From Nymphaea colorata (lineage: Eukaryota > Streptophyta > Magnoliopsida > Nymphaeales > Nymphaeaceae): a DNA stretch of 64,000 bases. Every line of letters starts with the position of its first letter. Position 1 is the stretch's first letter. Under the pieces are notes generated by a model, which did no database searches, was not told the origin of the DNA, and worked only from the letters and a program-made list of their open reading frames with translations. Below, in pieces: positions 1-11,800 of this stretch. The position numbers and the translations under genes are program-made. Location of the stretch: assembly GCF_008831285.2 (NCBI RefSeq), contig NC_045139.1, positions 2,240,704 through 2,304,703 on the forward strand. Direction: 5' to 3'.

Positions 1-687
1 TGAAGGTATGTACGGAATATATGTTATCTTGTTGTTCTTTATATTGTAAAATTGCACCGTAGTTATTACTTATAATGAGTCTTTGGGAAAACTTCACACA
101 TAAGGAAGTAGTCAACAGGATCAATCAAGAATAATGGAGATCACAAATTTTTAAGTCCTAAATTGGCTGGGTTAGGGTGCGAATTACCAATCACAGCACT
201 ATAATCCTCTTTAACACATGGATTTTTTATTTTTGATGTGATTTATTGTTATGGAAGGACTCCAACAATACGCGTAAATTAACAAACTTCTTTGTCTCAG
301 CGGACAACTTTTGAAAACTTGGGAAGGTTGAAGATGTCAGGATCTTTTGTGCAAGGATCGGCAAAAGGACAACAGCGGCTGCAATTTAAACTCCCCAGGT
401 TGCCATTTAGTTGGTTGAGAAGAGCATGGGTGAAGTTGGGCCTGGACAAGGTTCTCTCACCCATCTGCATAGCAATCATTGCCGATAACGTTCCTGTGTT
501 TGAGAAAATTGCAGAAGTCGACGGTGCTGAAGTCGAATTGAACTTAGAAGCAGAAAGCATTGTGAACACAGGGAAGGAAGCACATTGCTATACAATGCAA
601 GTGACAATGGATGTGTCCCAACTACAAAATGTATTTGTACTTCTTGTAGAAAATCGTCGGTACTACCGGTACTGTCAGTACTGGTAG
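1..687 (+). CDS. TNL-1, 3' end only (C-terminal exon of a TNL immune receptor)
   Basis: Only the end of this gene is in the window. Bases 1-5 are the last bases of the large LRR exon, followed by a GTATGT donor at 6. The same junction ends the LRR exon of TNL-2 (12225) and TNL-3 (30877). The final exon starts at 301 after a TTTGTCTCAG acceptor and runs in phase 0 to TAG at 685-687, about 128 residues. It carries the cluster's C-terminal domain with the blocks LPRLPFSWLRRA, LGLDKVLSPICIAII, VFEKIAEV and AHCYTMQVTMDVSQLQNV. Intron 4 (6-300) is about 500 bp shorter than in TNL-3 because of an internal deletion. The extreme C-terminus (VENRRYYRYCQYW) differs from its paralogues. By position after the LRR the exon probably serves as the post-LRR ligand-sensing domain; that role is inferred. 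The state of the rest of the gene is unknown. Confidence 0.8.
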
Positions 688-3140
688 TAGCTATCACATC
701 CGGGGAAATGGACGGTGTTTGCACTCAGAAGAGGCCAATTCTTCCCAAGGAAAGTACTCCACATGATCATTATTATAACATGTCAAATATTGTGCATCCA
801 GGTCAATGGTGCAGCCACAAAAATTTTTTCATAAGATACTAAATATATAGTTAACACCTAGGTCCATCTAGGTCCATGGAGTGGTGACCTGAGCCTCGTG
901 GAGTTGCCCCATGCATGTAAGTGGGGCCAGGCCAACAAAAACCATTTACCAAATTACACTTTCCAAGTGTGTTTTGTGGGACACACGCTTCATGGAGACC
1001 CCATATATCTCTGTCCTTCAACTAATCTTTCACAGTGGGCTCCTAGGGGAACATACCTCATGGAAACCTCACATATCTCTGCCCTTCAATCCAATGGTAT
1101 TTTCATGTTGTTGAAGCCAGAAAGATCACTCAAGCCTGTCTACTCTTCCTATTTCTTTTTCTTTTTTTAATCAATTTCTAATGCACACGCTCCAATCGGC
1201 ATAGCTCAAACGGGCAAGATGGGAAGTGTTATGTGGCATGTTGGTTGTTTGGGTTGGGATGGGGTTGGTGTTGGAGAGATATGTCACAGTGGTACGCCAC
1301 TTTTGGTGGAGTACCCGGTAGGCTGGTACGATACGGCTCAATATGTTTGGATTTGGTTTCAGTTCGAAATTAAATCCAAACTATATTATAACCTAAAAAC
1401 TTTTTTTTGTTTTTTTTATTTATGAGATTATTTATGGATTCATGAAAGGAACATTGTAATGTGATGATATCATTTGGTTTTTCTAATTTTTTGAATTAAA
1501 AATATATAATATTCATGGTATCCCTGTACCAAGATTTACAAAAATGTCGTCGTACCAGTACCCGTACTCGTATGGTACCCGTACTCGTACCATTGTTACG
1601 GGCAGGAATTTTAGGGTAAAGGGGGTAGGACACCCTGGTACTCTGACGTGGAGCAGGGGGAGGATGGGGGTGAGGTGCTTTTCTCTAGCTGGAGCGATAT
1701 TAATAATTCTTCTACTCACTTAAATCTCTAATGCTCATATCTCTTTTTAACAGTAATATCTCTTTTTAATAGTAAATTTTATGTAACTTTTTCATGGCCT
1801 TGACGAACATTTCTTATAATTAAGAATATTATTGGGCACAGTATCGATTGTTGAACGATGAATATCCAAGTTCAGATTGCAGCTAGAATCTAGCATACAT
1901 ATCTTATAGACGAAAAGAAAAAAAAAAGGGGTTTTCATGATCTTTATGTTTTGACTTCCATTAAATGAAGGAAGCATGCAAATCTTAATTTTCTCTTAAC
2001 GCACGTTCTTTGTTTTTTTAATTAATTGTTTGATATTACATGCTTATTTTAAATTCTTGAAAAAGATTACATTTACTGTTCACACTTGAACAATGTTCTG
2101 AGCACCGTCGAACTTTTCATAAACACCAAACTACTGCTTGGTTAACAAAATAATTCACAAAACCCTTCCATGATCTTCTTGACGGAAAACACAGGAGTGA
2201 GTATATACCAAAAGGCACATACTCTTTTAACCGAGTTTACCAAAAAAAAAAATTTATTCCCTCTACATGTAATAACAACATCGCTTGTGATTATCTGGTG
2301 GATCTAAACTGCAACAGCCATACTTTTTTTTAAGTAAAAAAAAAAAAACTTGACAACTTTGAGTAATTAAGTTAATATGCCGTTTGTTGTAATCTAATTA
2401 CGTAGATGTATTCTTATGAGTTCAGTTAGCAGGAAAACACATACGATTATCATTTTGCATCTTTAAATCTACTTTTCAAGCCATCAAAGAATCAAAAGAT
2501 CTTGCCCAGACGAATGGTGCCAAATTGGGATTGAAACGAATAAATAATAGTCGTTACGGTTAATGCTGTACCTAGCTCTGCATAAATTCTTGAGGGCCAT
2601 ATAAGCCTGGGTAGTTTACAATTATTTCTATAAACCTAAACAACAAATATGAATACCACAAATTGTACATATTTGGTAATTACAATTAAACAGCTTTGGA
2701 TTATTTGAGAAATTTTTCCCCTTTGCAGGCCATATACATTATATTATTTTAAAAATAAAACAATTTTAAGAATAAATTTACACAAGAAAGTGAATCTTAT
2801 ATGTACTAAAACAAAAATTTAGATGGATATGCCTGTCTTGGTAAAATCTAGAAATGGAGGACCATGGAAAACAAAAATAAGAACACCGTCCACTTGGCCA
2901 GAAGCGCAACATGGGAGACCTACAGATCTTTCTTAGTACGCCCTTCAAATAGCTTTTTGACTAACCATACCAAAAGCTGATACACATTTCCATGGACAAT
3001 TATTCCAAAGAATCTTAAATTTCCCGTTGGTTGATCTTGAGGTTGATGATCACTCTGTGTTCTCTTGTGATTATTAGTATTCTGTGTAGGCGGTGTTGGT
3101 GCCTAGGAAAGTAGTGTTTTTATAGAAGAACAAGGGGAAA
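688..3140. repeat. Spacer: segmental duplicate of the TNL-3 to TNL-4 spacer, with an insertion
   Basis: About 700-880 and 1680-3140 align with about 32150-32370 and 32380-33871, the spacer between TNL-3 and TNL-4, including its A-tracts. The copy therefore spans a gene tail plus the promoter region of the next gene. Relative to the 32-kb copy, about 890-1665 is extra DNA. That insertion holds a direct repeat (around 990-1018 and 1060-1088, both reading CATGGA.ACC.CA.ATATCTCTG) and GGTAC-rich inverted motifs around 1290-1335 and 1515-1590. No coding capacity is convincing. Confidence 0.7.
2990..3140 (+). promoter_or_regulatory. Duplicated TNL promoter-proximal block
   Basis: The segment GATCACTCTGTGTTC - GTGATTATTAGTATTCTGTG - GGCGGTGTTGGTGCCTAGG just ahead of the ATG at 3141 matches the block upstream of TNL-4 (about 33745-33840). 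It is also partly shared with the block upstream of TNL-3 (24280-24365). Conservation in front of three start codons suggests a core promoter or 5' leader. No transcript data are available to place the start site. Confidence 0.5.
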
Positions 3141-3215
3141 ATGGAGATATTTGCAGCTTTATTCGTAGTCATTGCCACCTTTCTCTTTGGTGTCTTCCTC
3201 CAACGAATCAATTAA
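3141..3215 (+). pseudogene. Truncated TNL N-terminus (24-codon signal-anchor fragment)
   Basis: The ATG at 3141 opens MEIFAALFVVIATFLFGVF and continues LQRIN, then stops at TAA 3213-3215. Residues 1-23 match the start of TNL-4 (33872), but homology ends where TNL-4 continues KDFLLEI. Promoter-like DNA and the hydrophobic anchor are kept while TIR, NB-ARC and LRR are lost. It is most simply a duplication breakpoint. A 24-residue membrane peptide could be made if the promoter copy still works, but nothing shows that it is. Confidence 0.7.
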
Positions 3216-3419
3216 TTAGTCACTCTATTTCCATCTAAATAACTATTATTCTAATATCTATTTAGATTTGAATAGCTTTCTCGTCGCGTTATGCTTTTAT
3301 AATTTGAATAGCTCATCTGAGGCAGAGTAGTCAGTAATGCAAGGCTCAGATACTTTAAGCTAGTAGAAGTAGCCAGAAACAAGATCCAAAGAAGGGAATT
3401 TTAACTGATCAGATGCATC

Positions 3420-4160
3420 TGGACTTGCGCTCAGTCCAATCTTCGGATTGAGCATTAATAAGATATGCCTTTATTTACCAAACCCAATTACCCAAAGTAA
3501 GATCTGTTTAAAGCAAAGATGATAGGACAAATAATAGAAGTATGAACCTTGACTGATAAGCTGCGCGAGGCCGGCTGTCGAATTTTGACTAATGAGCCAC
3601 AAAATTTAATCAAGGGATACTAGTTATAAAATTTTATTAAAGGGCACCAATGAGGAAATTTTTTCTTAAATATTAATGTGAAAGTAGGTATTTTTTTGTA
3701 GGCCTGTAGGCTCAACTGAGGAGCTCTACCCTTTTGCCTCTGTTCTTGTTGATTGTGTTGCGCTGCTCCTATCCTCCACTGTTTTGTTTATCAAGAGAAC
3801 AGTGTCTTGTGATGTTTGCTTCCCTACTACTGCATTGCTGCAGAGGACTGCCGATCGATCCATGGTGCTGCTGCTCTGAATTTTACACAGGTTTGAAGGC
3901 AGAGAAAGCACGTAAAGATCTCCAGACTACAATGGCAGTGCATTGTTTTCCTGCCAAAACAAAAGAAATATGCACAAAAAAAATTTATGACTCATTGTAA
4001 TCAATACTTGATTTGAGTTTCGCTGCATATAAAAACTTAAGTAACGCAATAATGAAATATACATATATGATTCTTAAAATCCATTCATGTCTTAATTTGC
4101 AAACAGAGGCATCACATCTGTACAGAATTAGTGCGAAAGTAAATAAAAAGAGAATTAATT
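3420..4160. repeat. Dispersed noncoding repeat, second copy near 16.2-16.75 kb
   Basis: The stretch containing GATAGGACAAATAATAGAAG, GCTGATAAGCTGCGCGAGGC and the 3710-3900 block (GAGGAGCTCTACCCTTTTGCC onward) matches 16250-16720 with scattered substitutions. Further similarity to about 16970-17150 occurs at 4495-4670. Short reading frames here (for example 3734-4000) are not conserved as frames between the copies, so this is treated as noncoding spacer. Confidence 0.6.
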
Positions 4161-4161
4161 A

Positions 4162-4395
4162 GCCGTTGATGTTGGCTAATGTATAACCCGAGAGTTCCCC
4201 TGCTTTCTCAAAGCATCACTCCGTTGGCTCACATCTCTCGGCTCCACTTCAATGAAGACTGGCACAATGAGCCTTTTGCACTCCATCATCTTGGCTATTT
4301 CCTTTAAACACCACTATGAATCAGCGTAGCCTTTGGAGAAGATACGGAAAAAGATTTTGGATCTATGAATGTAACCAAATAGCTCGGCCACCTTC
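4162..4395 (-). pseudogene. Antisense TIR-domain relic
   Basis: Read on the minus strand this encodes a TIR fragment: VAELFGYIHRSKIF, FSKGYADS-stop-WCLKE, CKRLIVPVFIEVEPRDV, then a deletion and frame change, then GELSGYTLANING. It lacks the FLSFRGEDTR start. A Gln codon in the catalytic-Glu segment is a stop (around 4314-4316). The region between the DV..Q motif and the last helix is deleted. No GT donor follows the NING end. It resembles the TIR of TNL-7 (ELFGYIERSKIF, CKRLIVPVFFDVEP) more than TNL-2/3/4/6, so it is a remnant of that second subfamily. Confidence 0.75.
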
Positions 4396-4669
4396 AAATG
4401 AAACCAGTACATTGACATCACATCAATGTTCATTCCTAATGAATGCCAAAGGACACACAGATGCTAAAAGGAGCTCTGGTTGAGATCTCAACAGATGAAT
4501 ATGGAACTCTTGTTTAGATCTCCCCGTTATTCATCTGATGCTCTTCAAGTTAAGCGAGACTCAATGCTGGAGACAAAAAGGACAGAAGAGATCCACACGG
4601 GTTGGGTTGTGAATTTCTTGTACGTGGGTTCCTATCTACAAATGGACGAGAAGGCAATACTTTAATTTG

Positions 4670-5215
4670 GATTACTGACTACTGATCTTAAATTCGGAGC
4701 TCAAACCCTTCATCCTTAAGAACCATCTCAAATCTTTTGTTGTAAAGATATATGTACATGGTGTTACCCTTCCATATATAGGAATAGATACCCAAGGATG
4801 TAGAAAATAGTAAGCATCAATGTGAGGTATACAGTATTTGATACATAGTCGTAACAGGTGGGAGGCCTATCCTCCAGCAGCACCGTTTCATGGAGGGATG
4901 GACACATCCAATTATTTTTGCAAATGAGGATAAATTTGAAAAGCTAAAAAAAAAATGATGAATCATGGGTGGCCGATTGAAGAGCACCATATTTATCAGC
5001 TGGATCGACCAAACCACCAGCTATTCGATTAAAAAACCAATTTTTATTGGAGTATTTCAATTGCTCATTAGATTCATATTGGATAGTTATGATCCTAAAG
5101 AAACATCATGGTGGTCACGTTCTATTTGCTTATAATAGCTGACCCATGGATTAACTTGCAGGGATGAAGAAAATGTTAGAGAATGGTGGCAAGGACATGA
5201 TCATCATGTTGACTG
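4670..5215 (+). pseudogene. Relic of TNL intron 1 joined to an NB-ARC exon stub
   Basis: 4680-4760 resembles TNL-4 intron 1 near 34740-34830. 4965-5060 resembles 35580-35790 (GTGGCCGATTGAAGAGCACCA; ATTTCAATTGCTCATTAGATTC). An intact-looking acceptor TTAACTTGCAG ends at 5160. The exon that follows starts GGATGA and jumps directly to AGAAAATGTTAGAGAATGG, the KKMLENGG segment about 40 residues further into the NB-ARC exon, then degenerates. The same decayed stub occurs at 14.1 kb. It is the remnant of a lost TNL copy. Confidence 0.65.
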
Positions 5216-5829
5216 TTGGACAATTAATTTGCAGATGGGTATTCATTTCCTAGTTTGCTACTTTATTTTAGAGCTGAAAACCAAATTTGTCGTTAATTAG
5301 GCCAAAGCAAGGAGAATGTATATATATATATATATTCTTGACTTGATTTGTTAAAAGAAGAGGAACAAATTAATTATGTGAGTCCACAACTTAGAAGGGC
5401 GCGTCGAAGTCATGAAGAAAGAAAAAGAAAACAACCTTCAAAAATGAAATTTAAAGTGTATTAAATGAAAATTAGGGTGGAGATGCACCTTGATAAAGAA
5501 TATGCTCATGGATCCCCGCAACTTCACGCGGACCCGCAAAACATTTGCAGCACTCTCCTTTGAAGAGTTTTCTTGACCAAAACCGAACGAGTCCAAATAA
5601 AAAATCTTCATATATTTGATGCCCAGCATACCCTCCATAAAATACATCAAAATTTAAACATTGATGAGAAAAAATCACCTAACAGATTCGGCTACTAATA
5701 CAACAAAAGCTAGCAAATTGAAAATTTGATATAAATGCAGTTATAATTTAAAGATTGTGGGAAAAATATACCTAGGTTTGTGTATTATTAAATGAACATC
5801 TAAGTTCAAGTGATTTCCTGTCAACCAAA
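5216..5829. other. AT-rich spacer, partly shared with 14.16-15.07 kb
   Basis: No gene is seen. The end of the stretch (GGAAAAATATACCTAGGTTTGTGTATTATTAAATG, about 5759-5800) matches about 15015-15060, and its start matches 14160-14220. A short (TA)n tract lies near 5321-5335. The order of the shared blocks relative to the 3.4-4.7 kb repeat differs between the two spacers, so the region has been rearranged. Confidence 0.5.
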
Positions 5830-6050
5830 ATGGTGGTTTTGCAGCTTTATTCATCCTCTTTGGTCATGTCTTCCTTCCACGAATCAAGGATTTCTTGCAG
5901 GAAGATGTCCTCCGCATGCTTTTGAGGCAATTTCCTGTCAACCAAAATATGTTAATAGACGAATTAGAGGAAACATGCCCGCAGAGGAAGGGGTGGAGCC
6001 ATCAACACCTCCAACGTGTTCATCAAAACCTTCTTTAAACACACAGAAAT
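5830..6050 (+). pseudogene. Second truncated TNL N-terminus (anchor region, no TIR)
   Basis: In the frame of TNL-2 and TNL-4 this reads FAALFILFGHVFLPRIKDF, then LQEDVLRMLLRQFPVNQN. This matches the TNL-2 leader (SAALFIVFVLFGLVFHQR, then FLKGDVLGELLRRLSGNQNV). The ATG at 5830 is out of frame with the anchor. Similarity stops in the acidic linker just before where the TIR should begin. The sequence TTTCCTGTCAACCAAAAT occurs both before and inside the relic (about 5814 and 5934), suggesting a small local duplication. It sits about 600 bp before TNL-2 in the same orientation. Confidence 0.7.
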
Positions 6051-6441
6051 GATATAATGATACAGGCCATTTAAAAAAGGACAAGTTGTAGAATAATATT
6101 AGATGATTAAAACGTTTAACCCTATTTTTTTTAATAATTCATCTGAAACCCATGGACTTAGTGGTTAGTATCAACTAGCTGGACACCTATCGGTTAGCCT
6201 GGCGAGTTTGTATTCAACGGCACAAATTTCAGATGTAAAATCACAGTAGGTGAAGGGGGTCTCACCTATGATTGGCCGCTTGTGTTGAGCAAGAATTCAT
6301 GGTTTCACCCAAGAGTTGTGCTCAAGCCCAGCCTTCCGTATCTCTTCCCTTCTGCCTTCTTTCGATCTTGGTTATGTACGTGGTGTCACCAAGAAAGTTG
6401 CATATTTTTCCTACCTTACCTCTTCAAAGTTCCAGATGAAA

Positions 6442-7099
6442 ATGGTGATATCTGCAGCTTTGTTCATAGTATTCGTTCTCTTTGGTCTTGTCTTCCACCA
6501 GCGAATCAACGATTTCTTGAAGGGAGATGTCCTAGGGGAACTTTTAAGGAGACTTTCTGGCAACCAAAATGTTGATGTTGGAATTAGAGGAGACACAGAT
6601 TCAGGGGAAGAGGTACTGGAGACATCAGCACCTTCACCGTCTTCACCAAGAGCTGGTGGATCCGAGTTTGAAGTGTTTCTCAGCTTCAGAGGCGAAGACA
6701 CCCGAAAGGGTTTCACTGGGCATCTTCATGATGGGCTTGAGGAGCGCGGTATTTCCACCTTTATAGACTGCGAGAAGTTGGAAAAGGGAGACAAGATCAA
6801 CAAACTGTTGGAATACATAAATAGGTCCAAGATCTTTGTCCCCATCTTCTCCCAACGCTTTGCAGAATCGAAATGGTGCTTGAAAGAGGTGACCAAAAGT
6901 GTGGAGTGCGGGAAGGAGATAATTCCGGTGTTCTTTGGCGTGGAACCTTGTCATGTCCGCAACCAGAGCGGCCCCTTCAAATCTGCGTTTAAGGATCATC
7001 AATCCATCAAGCAGGACCAAGAGGAGGTGAGGAAATGGAGGGAAGCATTGAGGAAAGTCGGAAATCTCTCTGGCTTCAATCTGATGAAGGACATGAATG

Positions 7100-7131
<32 letters not shown>

Positions 7132-8799
7132 AAGCAATTAAAGTTTATTCACCTCTCTCTTTATTTCCCCTCTCTCCAAATTTAAAGTCTAATCAGGCGG
7201 ACGTTTGTTGTCTATAGCTTTTCAGTTGCTTCCATTCATATCGTACTCATATGCTTATTTTCTGCTTTAGTTATCCCGACATCATTATCTTTTCAACTAT
7301 ATTAATCTAACGCATCCTTCACTATTCGAGTTTCTTAAATTCATCTTTCAGTTAATTACTTTACTTAATTAACCGGGACATATCCCTGAAGCTACTCACA
7401 GTTAAGGTGAGAAAATTTTAAGCCATGAACTTTATGTTGAAAAATTGACTACTATATAGGCATGATCATTGTGTTGGAAAACTTAATTAACAATCAACAG
7501 AAAGAAACATTATGTTTCCCCAAAAAAGCATGTACCAGATTTTATGAGAAATCAAAAATTAACGGAGACAGGTTTTTCTTCTTAAAATTTTTTAACAACC
7601 AATGATCAGAAGATTATGTGGCCCTTCACATGCAGGGATGAGGCAAAGCTAAAGCGTGCAGTCATTGAGAGAGTGTCAGCTAAACTAAACAAGAAGCCAT
7701 TGGAAGTCGCAAAGCATCCAATAGGAATTGAAACTCGTGTTCATGACGTAAAGAAAATGTTGGAGAATGGAAGCAATATTAATGGTGTTCTTGTGGTTGG
7801 CATCCATGGAATGGGGGGTCTTGGAAAAACAACGATTGCCAAGGCTGTTTACAATGACTTAGCCCAAGGGTTCAATGGTGCCACTTGTTTTATTTCAAAT
7901 GTTAGGGAAAATGCTGGACAACCCAATGGATTGGTCAACTTACAAAAACAGTTCGTTGGAGACATCTTGAAAGAAAAAAATACATCCTTAGGTGATGTTG
8001 CACAAGGAAAAATTGTGATCAAAGAGAGGGCCAGTCGTAAAAGGGTTCTGCTTATCTTAGATGATGTTGATAACATAAAACAAGTTGATGCATTGGCTGG
8101 TGGGAGAGATTGGTTTGGCTCAGGAAGTGTGATCATAATCACAACCAGAAATGAGAAGGTGCTGCTAGACGGCAACGTGAAACAAGATGAAATTTACAAG
8201 CCACAAGAACTGAATGAAGATCAGTCTCGAGAACTATTCATGCTTCATGCATTTAATGGTGAACAACCACAAGGAGAGTATGTCCAGTTATCAAACCAAG
8301 TTGTTGCAGCAGCTGGTGGGCTACCCTTAACCCTCGAAGTTATCGGATCCCTTTTGTCTTCTATAAAGAATGTAAAAGAATGGAAGGACACATTAGAGAA
8401 GCTGAAAAAGATCCCCCACAGGGAAGTCCAACAGAGGTTGAAGCTAAGCTACGACAATTTGGAGGACTTGGAGAAGAAAATATTTCTAGATATTTCATGT
8501 TTTTTTATCGGTAAGAACAGGAAAAATGCTACTTACATGTGGGAAGACTCTGGGTGGTTCCCAAATGCAGCAATTCAGGTACTTGTACAACGGTGTCTCG
8601 TTAAGATACATGTGATTAATACGATGTATGAAAAATATGAAGTATTTGAGATGCATGATCAAATACGAGACATGGCGAGAGCCATAGTTGATGAAGAAAG
8701 CTATGGAAAGCCTCAGCAGCAGAGTAGACTGTGGAATAACCAAGACTGTTGGGATTTACTTCAAAGAAAGGTAATTATAATCTCTCTCTCTCTCTCCCC

Positions 8800-8839
<40 letters not shown>

Positions 8840-11800
8840 TGTGGCTGGGTTTGGTGAAAAAAAATGGACCAAATTATTAATCGCATTTGAATCAAATCAT
8901 AAAATCCAAGTTCAATATCGGAGTGAGATCCGCTGAAAATCTAGTCTGACTACATATAAACGTCTGATCTTAGATATACTAGTCCAAATCTGAATCCCAA
9001 TCCAAATCCAACTACATATAATTCAATTAATTGAATCCGGTAAAAGCTGCATTATAACTCGAATCTGAACCGTTCTCATCCCTCATATGACTGTGTCCTG
9101 GTGGTTTAGTTTCTTCAAGTTTAATGGTTAATTATTTGTCACTCTCACTCTAAGCTCCTGCTTTTTATCCCGAACTTCTTTTATAATTCTTGGAATGCAT
9201 TGAGTTTCCAAATACTCGAGTATGAGAAAAGCTCGTAAGAGTCTAATGGCTAATAGGTACCAGAAATAGCAGAAAAGGTAGCTTCTAGAGGTCAACCCTT
9301 TTATAAGTTGATGACAAGTTCAGAAATAAATATTTTTTAGCTTTCCTTGGAAATATCATGTATTCCAAAGGAGGCGGGCCTTGGTACCGAACATGAAGAC
9401 CTCTGCAATTTTATCAAGAATAATGATTTGTAGGAAATAGAATTAAAAAAATTTAGTAAATAAAGAAAATAACTCTGTTTCTAATTAATTTAATTTTAGG
9501 GACAAGCAACGAGAGTTGTTTCAATGTGCATGTTCTGATTTCATTGTTTATGCTTTATTGAACTGGCAACTCGCGGATGTATCCAAGTTTATGGCCACAC
9601 GTCCTTAAAGCAAAGACCATAAATCTAGCCACGGAGTCACTGTCGACACCATAACTAAGGTATGATAATTACTTTGTGTCTCTGTTTTGTGCAGGTACCA
9701 AGGGCTATTGATGCCGAAGGGATTCGGATACTGCGAAAGGACGACCGGTTCAATGAGAATGATTATGTTAGTGCCGAATGGTTTGAAAACATGCCCAATC
9801 TAAGATATCTTCAAGCTGAAAATGTCAACTTCCAAGGCACGTTTCCATGTTTTCCTACAGATCTGAAATGGTTGCAGTTGGAAAGGTGCCACTTTGACTC
9901 CCCGCCAGCTGATTTTAATCTTGAGAATCTTGTCATCCTTGACCTCTATAAAACCAACATGGCCCCAATTCTTATAAAACAACTGTCACTGAGATTAAAG
10001 GTCAGTATATTGTAAGGGAGTAGTTCTGTTCATCTTCTCTTGTCATATTCTCATGACTTGTTGCCATTGGAAAATTTATTTAATTCGTGCAGGCCTTTGA
10101 AAGATTGAAAGTTCTGTCATTTCTTGTAGTGGAAACAAAGAGTACCCCTGATTTCACGAATATGCCTAGCTTGGTGGAATTGCAATTTCTAGATTGCTTT
10201 GCATTAACTACAATTGATGAATCAATCGGAAAACTCAAGAACTTGACACATTTAAGAATTATCCGCTGTAGGCTTCTACTGAAACTACCGGGTTCCATTT
10301 GCCAATTGCATTCTCTTGAAACTCTTGATCTTCAAGGTTGTTTTGGTTTGACTTCTTTGCCAGAGCGATTGGGAGAGCTGGGATCACTCAAGAAGCTTGA
10401 TCTCAGTTGGACAAGTATAAAGAAGGTACCTTGTTCACTTAAAAACTTGCATGAGATGCTTATGTACGGCTGTCAAAGTCTATCGAGGTTACCTGATTCC
10501 ATTTGCCGGTTAAGTTCTCTTGAAATGCTTGGTTTGAAAGGGTGTAGTCAACTTTGTTCTGTACCAGAAGGCTTAGGGTACATGAAGTCATTAAAGAAAA
10601 TTGACCTTTCTAGGACAAGCATTGAGGTCATACCTGATTCTATTGGACAGCTTACCGACCTTGTTGAGCTATCTTTATGTAACTCAACAGGCTTGGATAG
10701 CTTACCTGATTCCATTTGCCAGCTAAAGTTGTTGAAATCACTTGACCTTAGTGGGTGTCTGTCTCTCTGCTCTTTGCCAGAAAGACTAGGGGACTTGGAG
10801 AAACTGGAGGAGATTATTCTTGACAATACCATAATAGAGGTCTTACCTGATTCAGTTGGGCAGCTCAAAAGCCTTCGCCTACTATCTTTGCAGGGTTGCA
10901 AGTTCCTGAAAGCATTACCTATTTCCATGAGACACTTGATCTCCATACAACAGCTGAAAATGTCTGGAACCGGTTTAATGACCTCTGAGAATGACTTTCC
11001 ACATCTTGCAGCAGTTAATATTATTGAATTGACAAGTTCATCTTCGGAGTTGCTTGGATTGTGCAACCAATCTTACAAAGCCCTAGAAATTCTTCACTTG
11101 AAGGATGCTATAATTGAAGAGTTGCCCGATTGTGTTGGAAAGATGGAAAACCTCAAGGAGCTGCGACTAGAATGTGAAATGCTGAAAGAATTGCCCAATC
11201 AGATTGAGGGGTACTTGGAAAATCTTACTCAATTAGTAGTCAAGAGCATGCATATAAAAGCTCTGCCTGACTGCATTGGGTTGCTCAAGCAACTTAGTCG
11301 GTTGAGTCTGAAATGTGAGAATCTCAAAGCTTTACCCAACTCGATTGGGTCACTGAAACAGATGCGGAAGTTGAAATTGAACTGTGTGAACCTCGAAGCT
11401 CTACCCAACTCGATTGGACATTTGAAGAAACTTGCAGAATTTGAGGTGTGGTCTAACAGTCTTGAAGCTCTACCTGATTCCATTGGGTCATTGAAATGTG
11501 TTTGGAGATTAAAATTGAAGTGCCCAAACCTCGAGATTCTACCAGATTATATTGGAGAATTAGAAAGTCTTGAACAATTTGAAGTGGATTCCCATCGCCT
11601 CAAATATTTGCCCAATTCTATTGGGTCTCTAACAAGGATTTGGTTCTTGATCCTAAACTGCACGAACCTTGAAGATTTGCCTAACTCTATGGAAAGATTA
11701 CAAAGTCTTGGAAGTTTACATTTACATTCTGACAATTTTACAGCTCCACCTGATTTCATTGGACGATTGGAAAATCTTGTGACCTTCTCGTTCAACAGCA

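Noticed and set aside
6316-6441. Longer N-terminus for TNL-2 from the upstream in-frame extension
   Set aside because: The extension starts without ATG and aligns with untranslated leader of TNL-4; the first ATGs are at 6436 and 6442.
10548-11066. Long antisense open frame (172 aa) opposite the TNL-2 LRR exon, and similar ones in the other LRR exons
   Set aside because: Repetitive LRR codons leave the opposite strand open; the antisense proteins show only mirrored repeat composition and no domain, so they are shadows.
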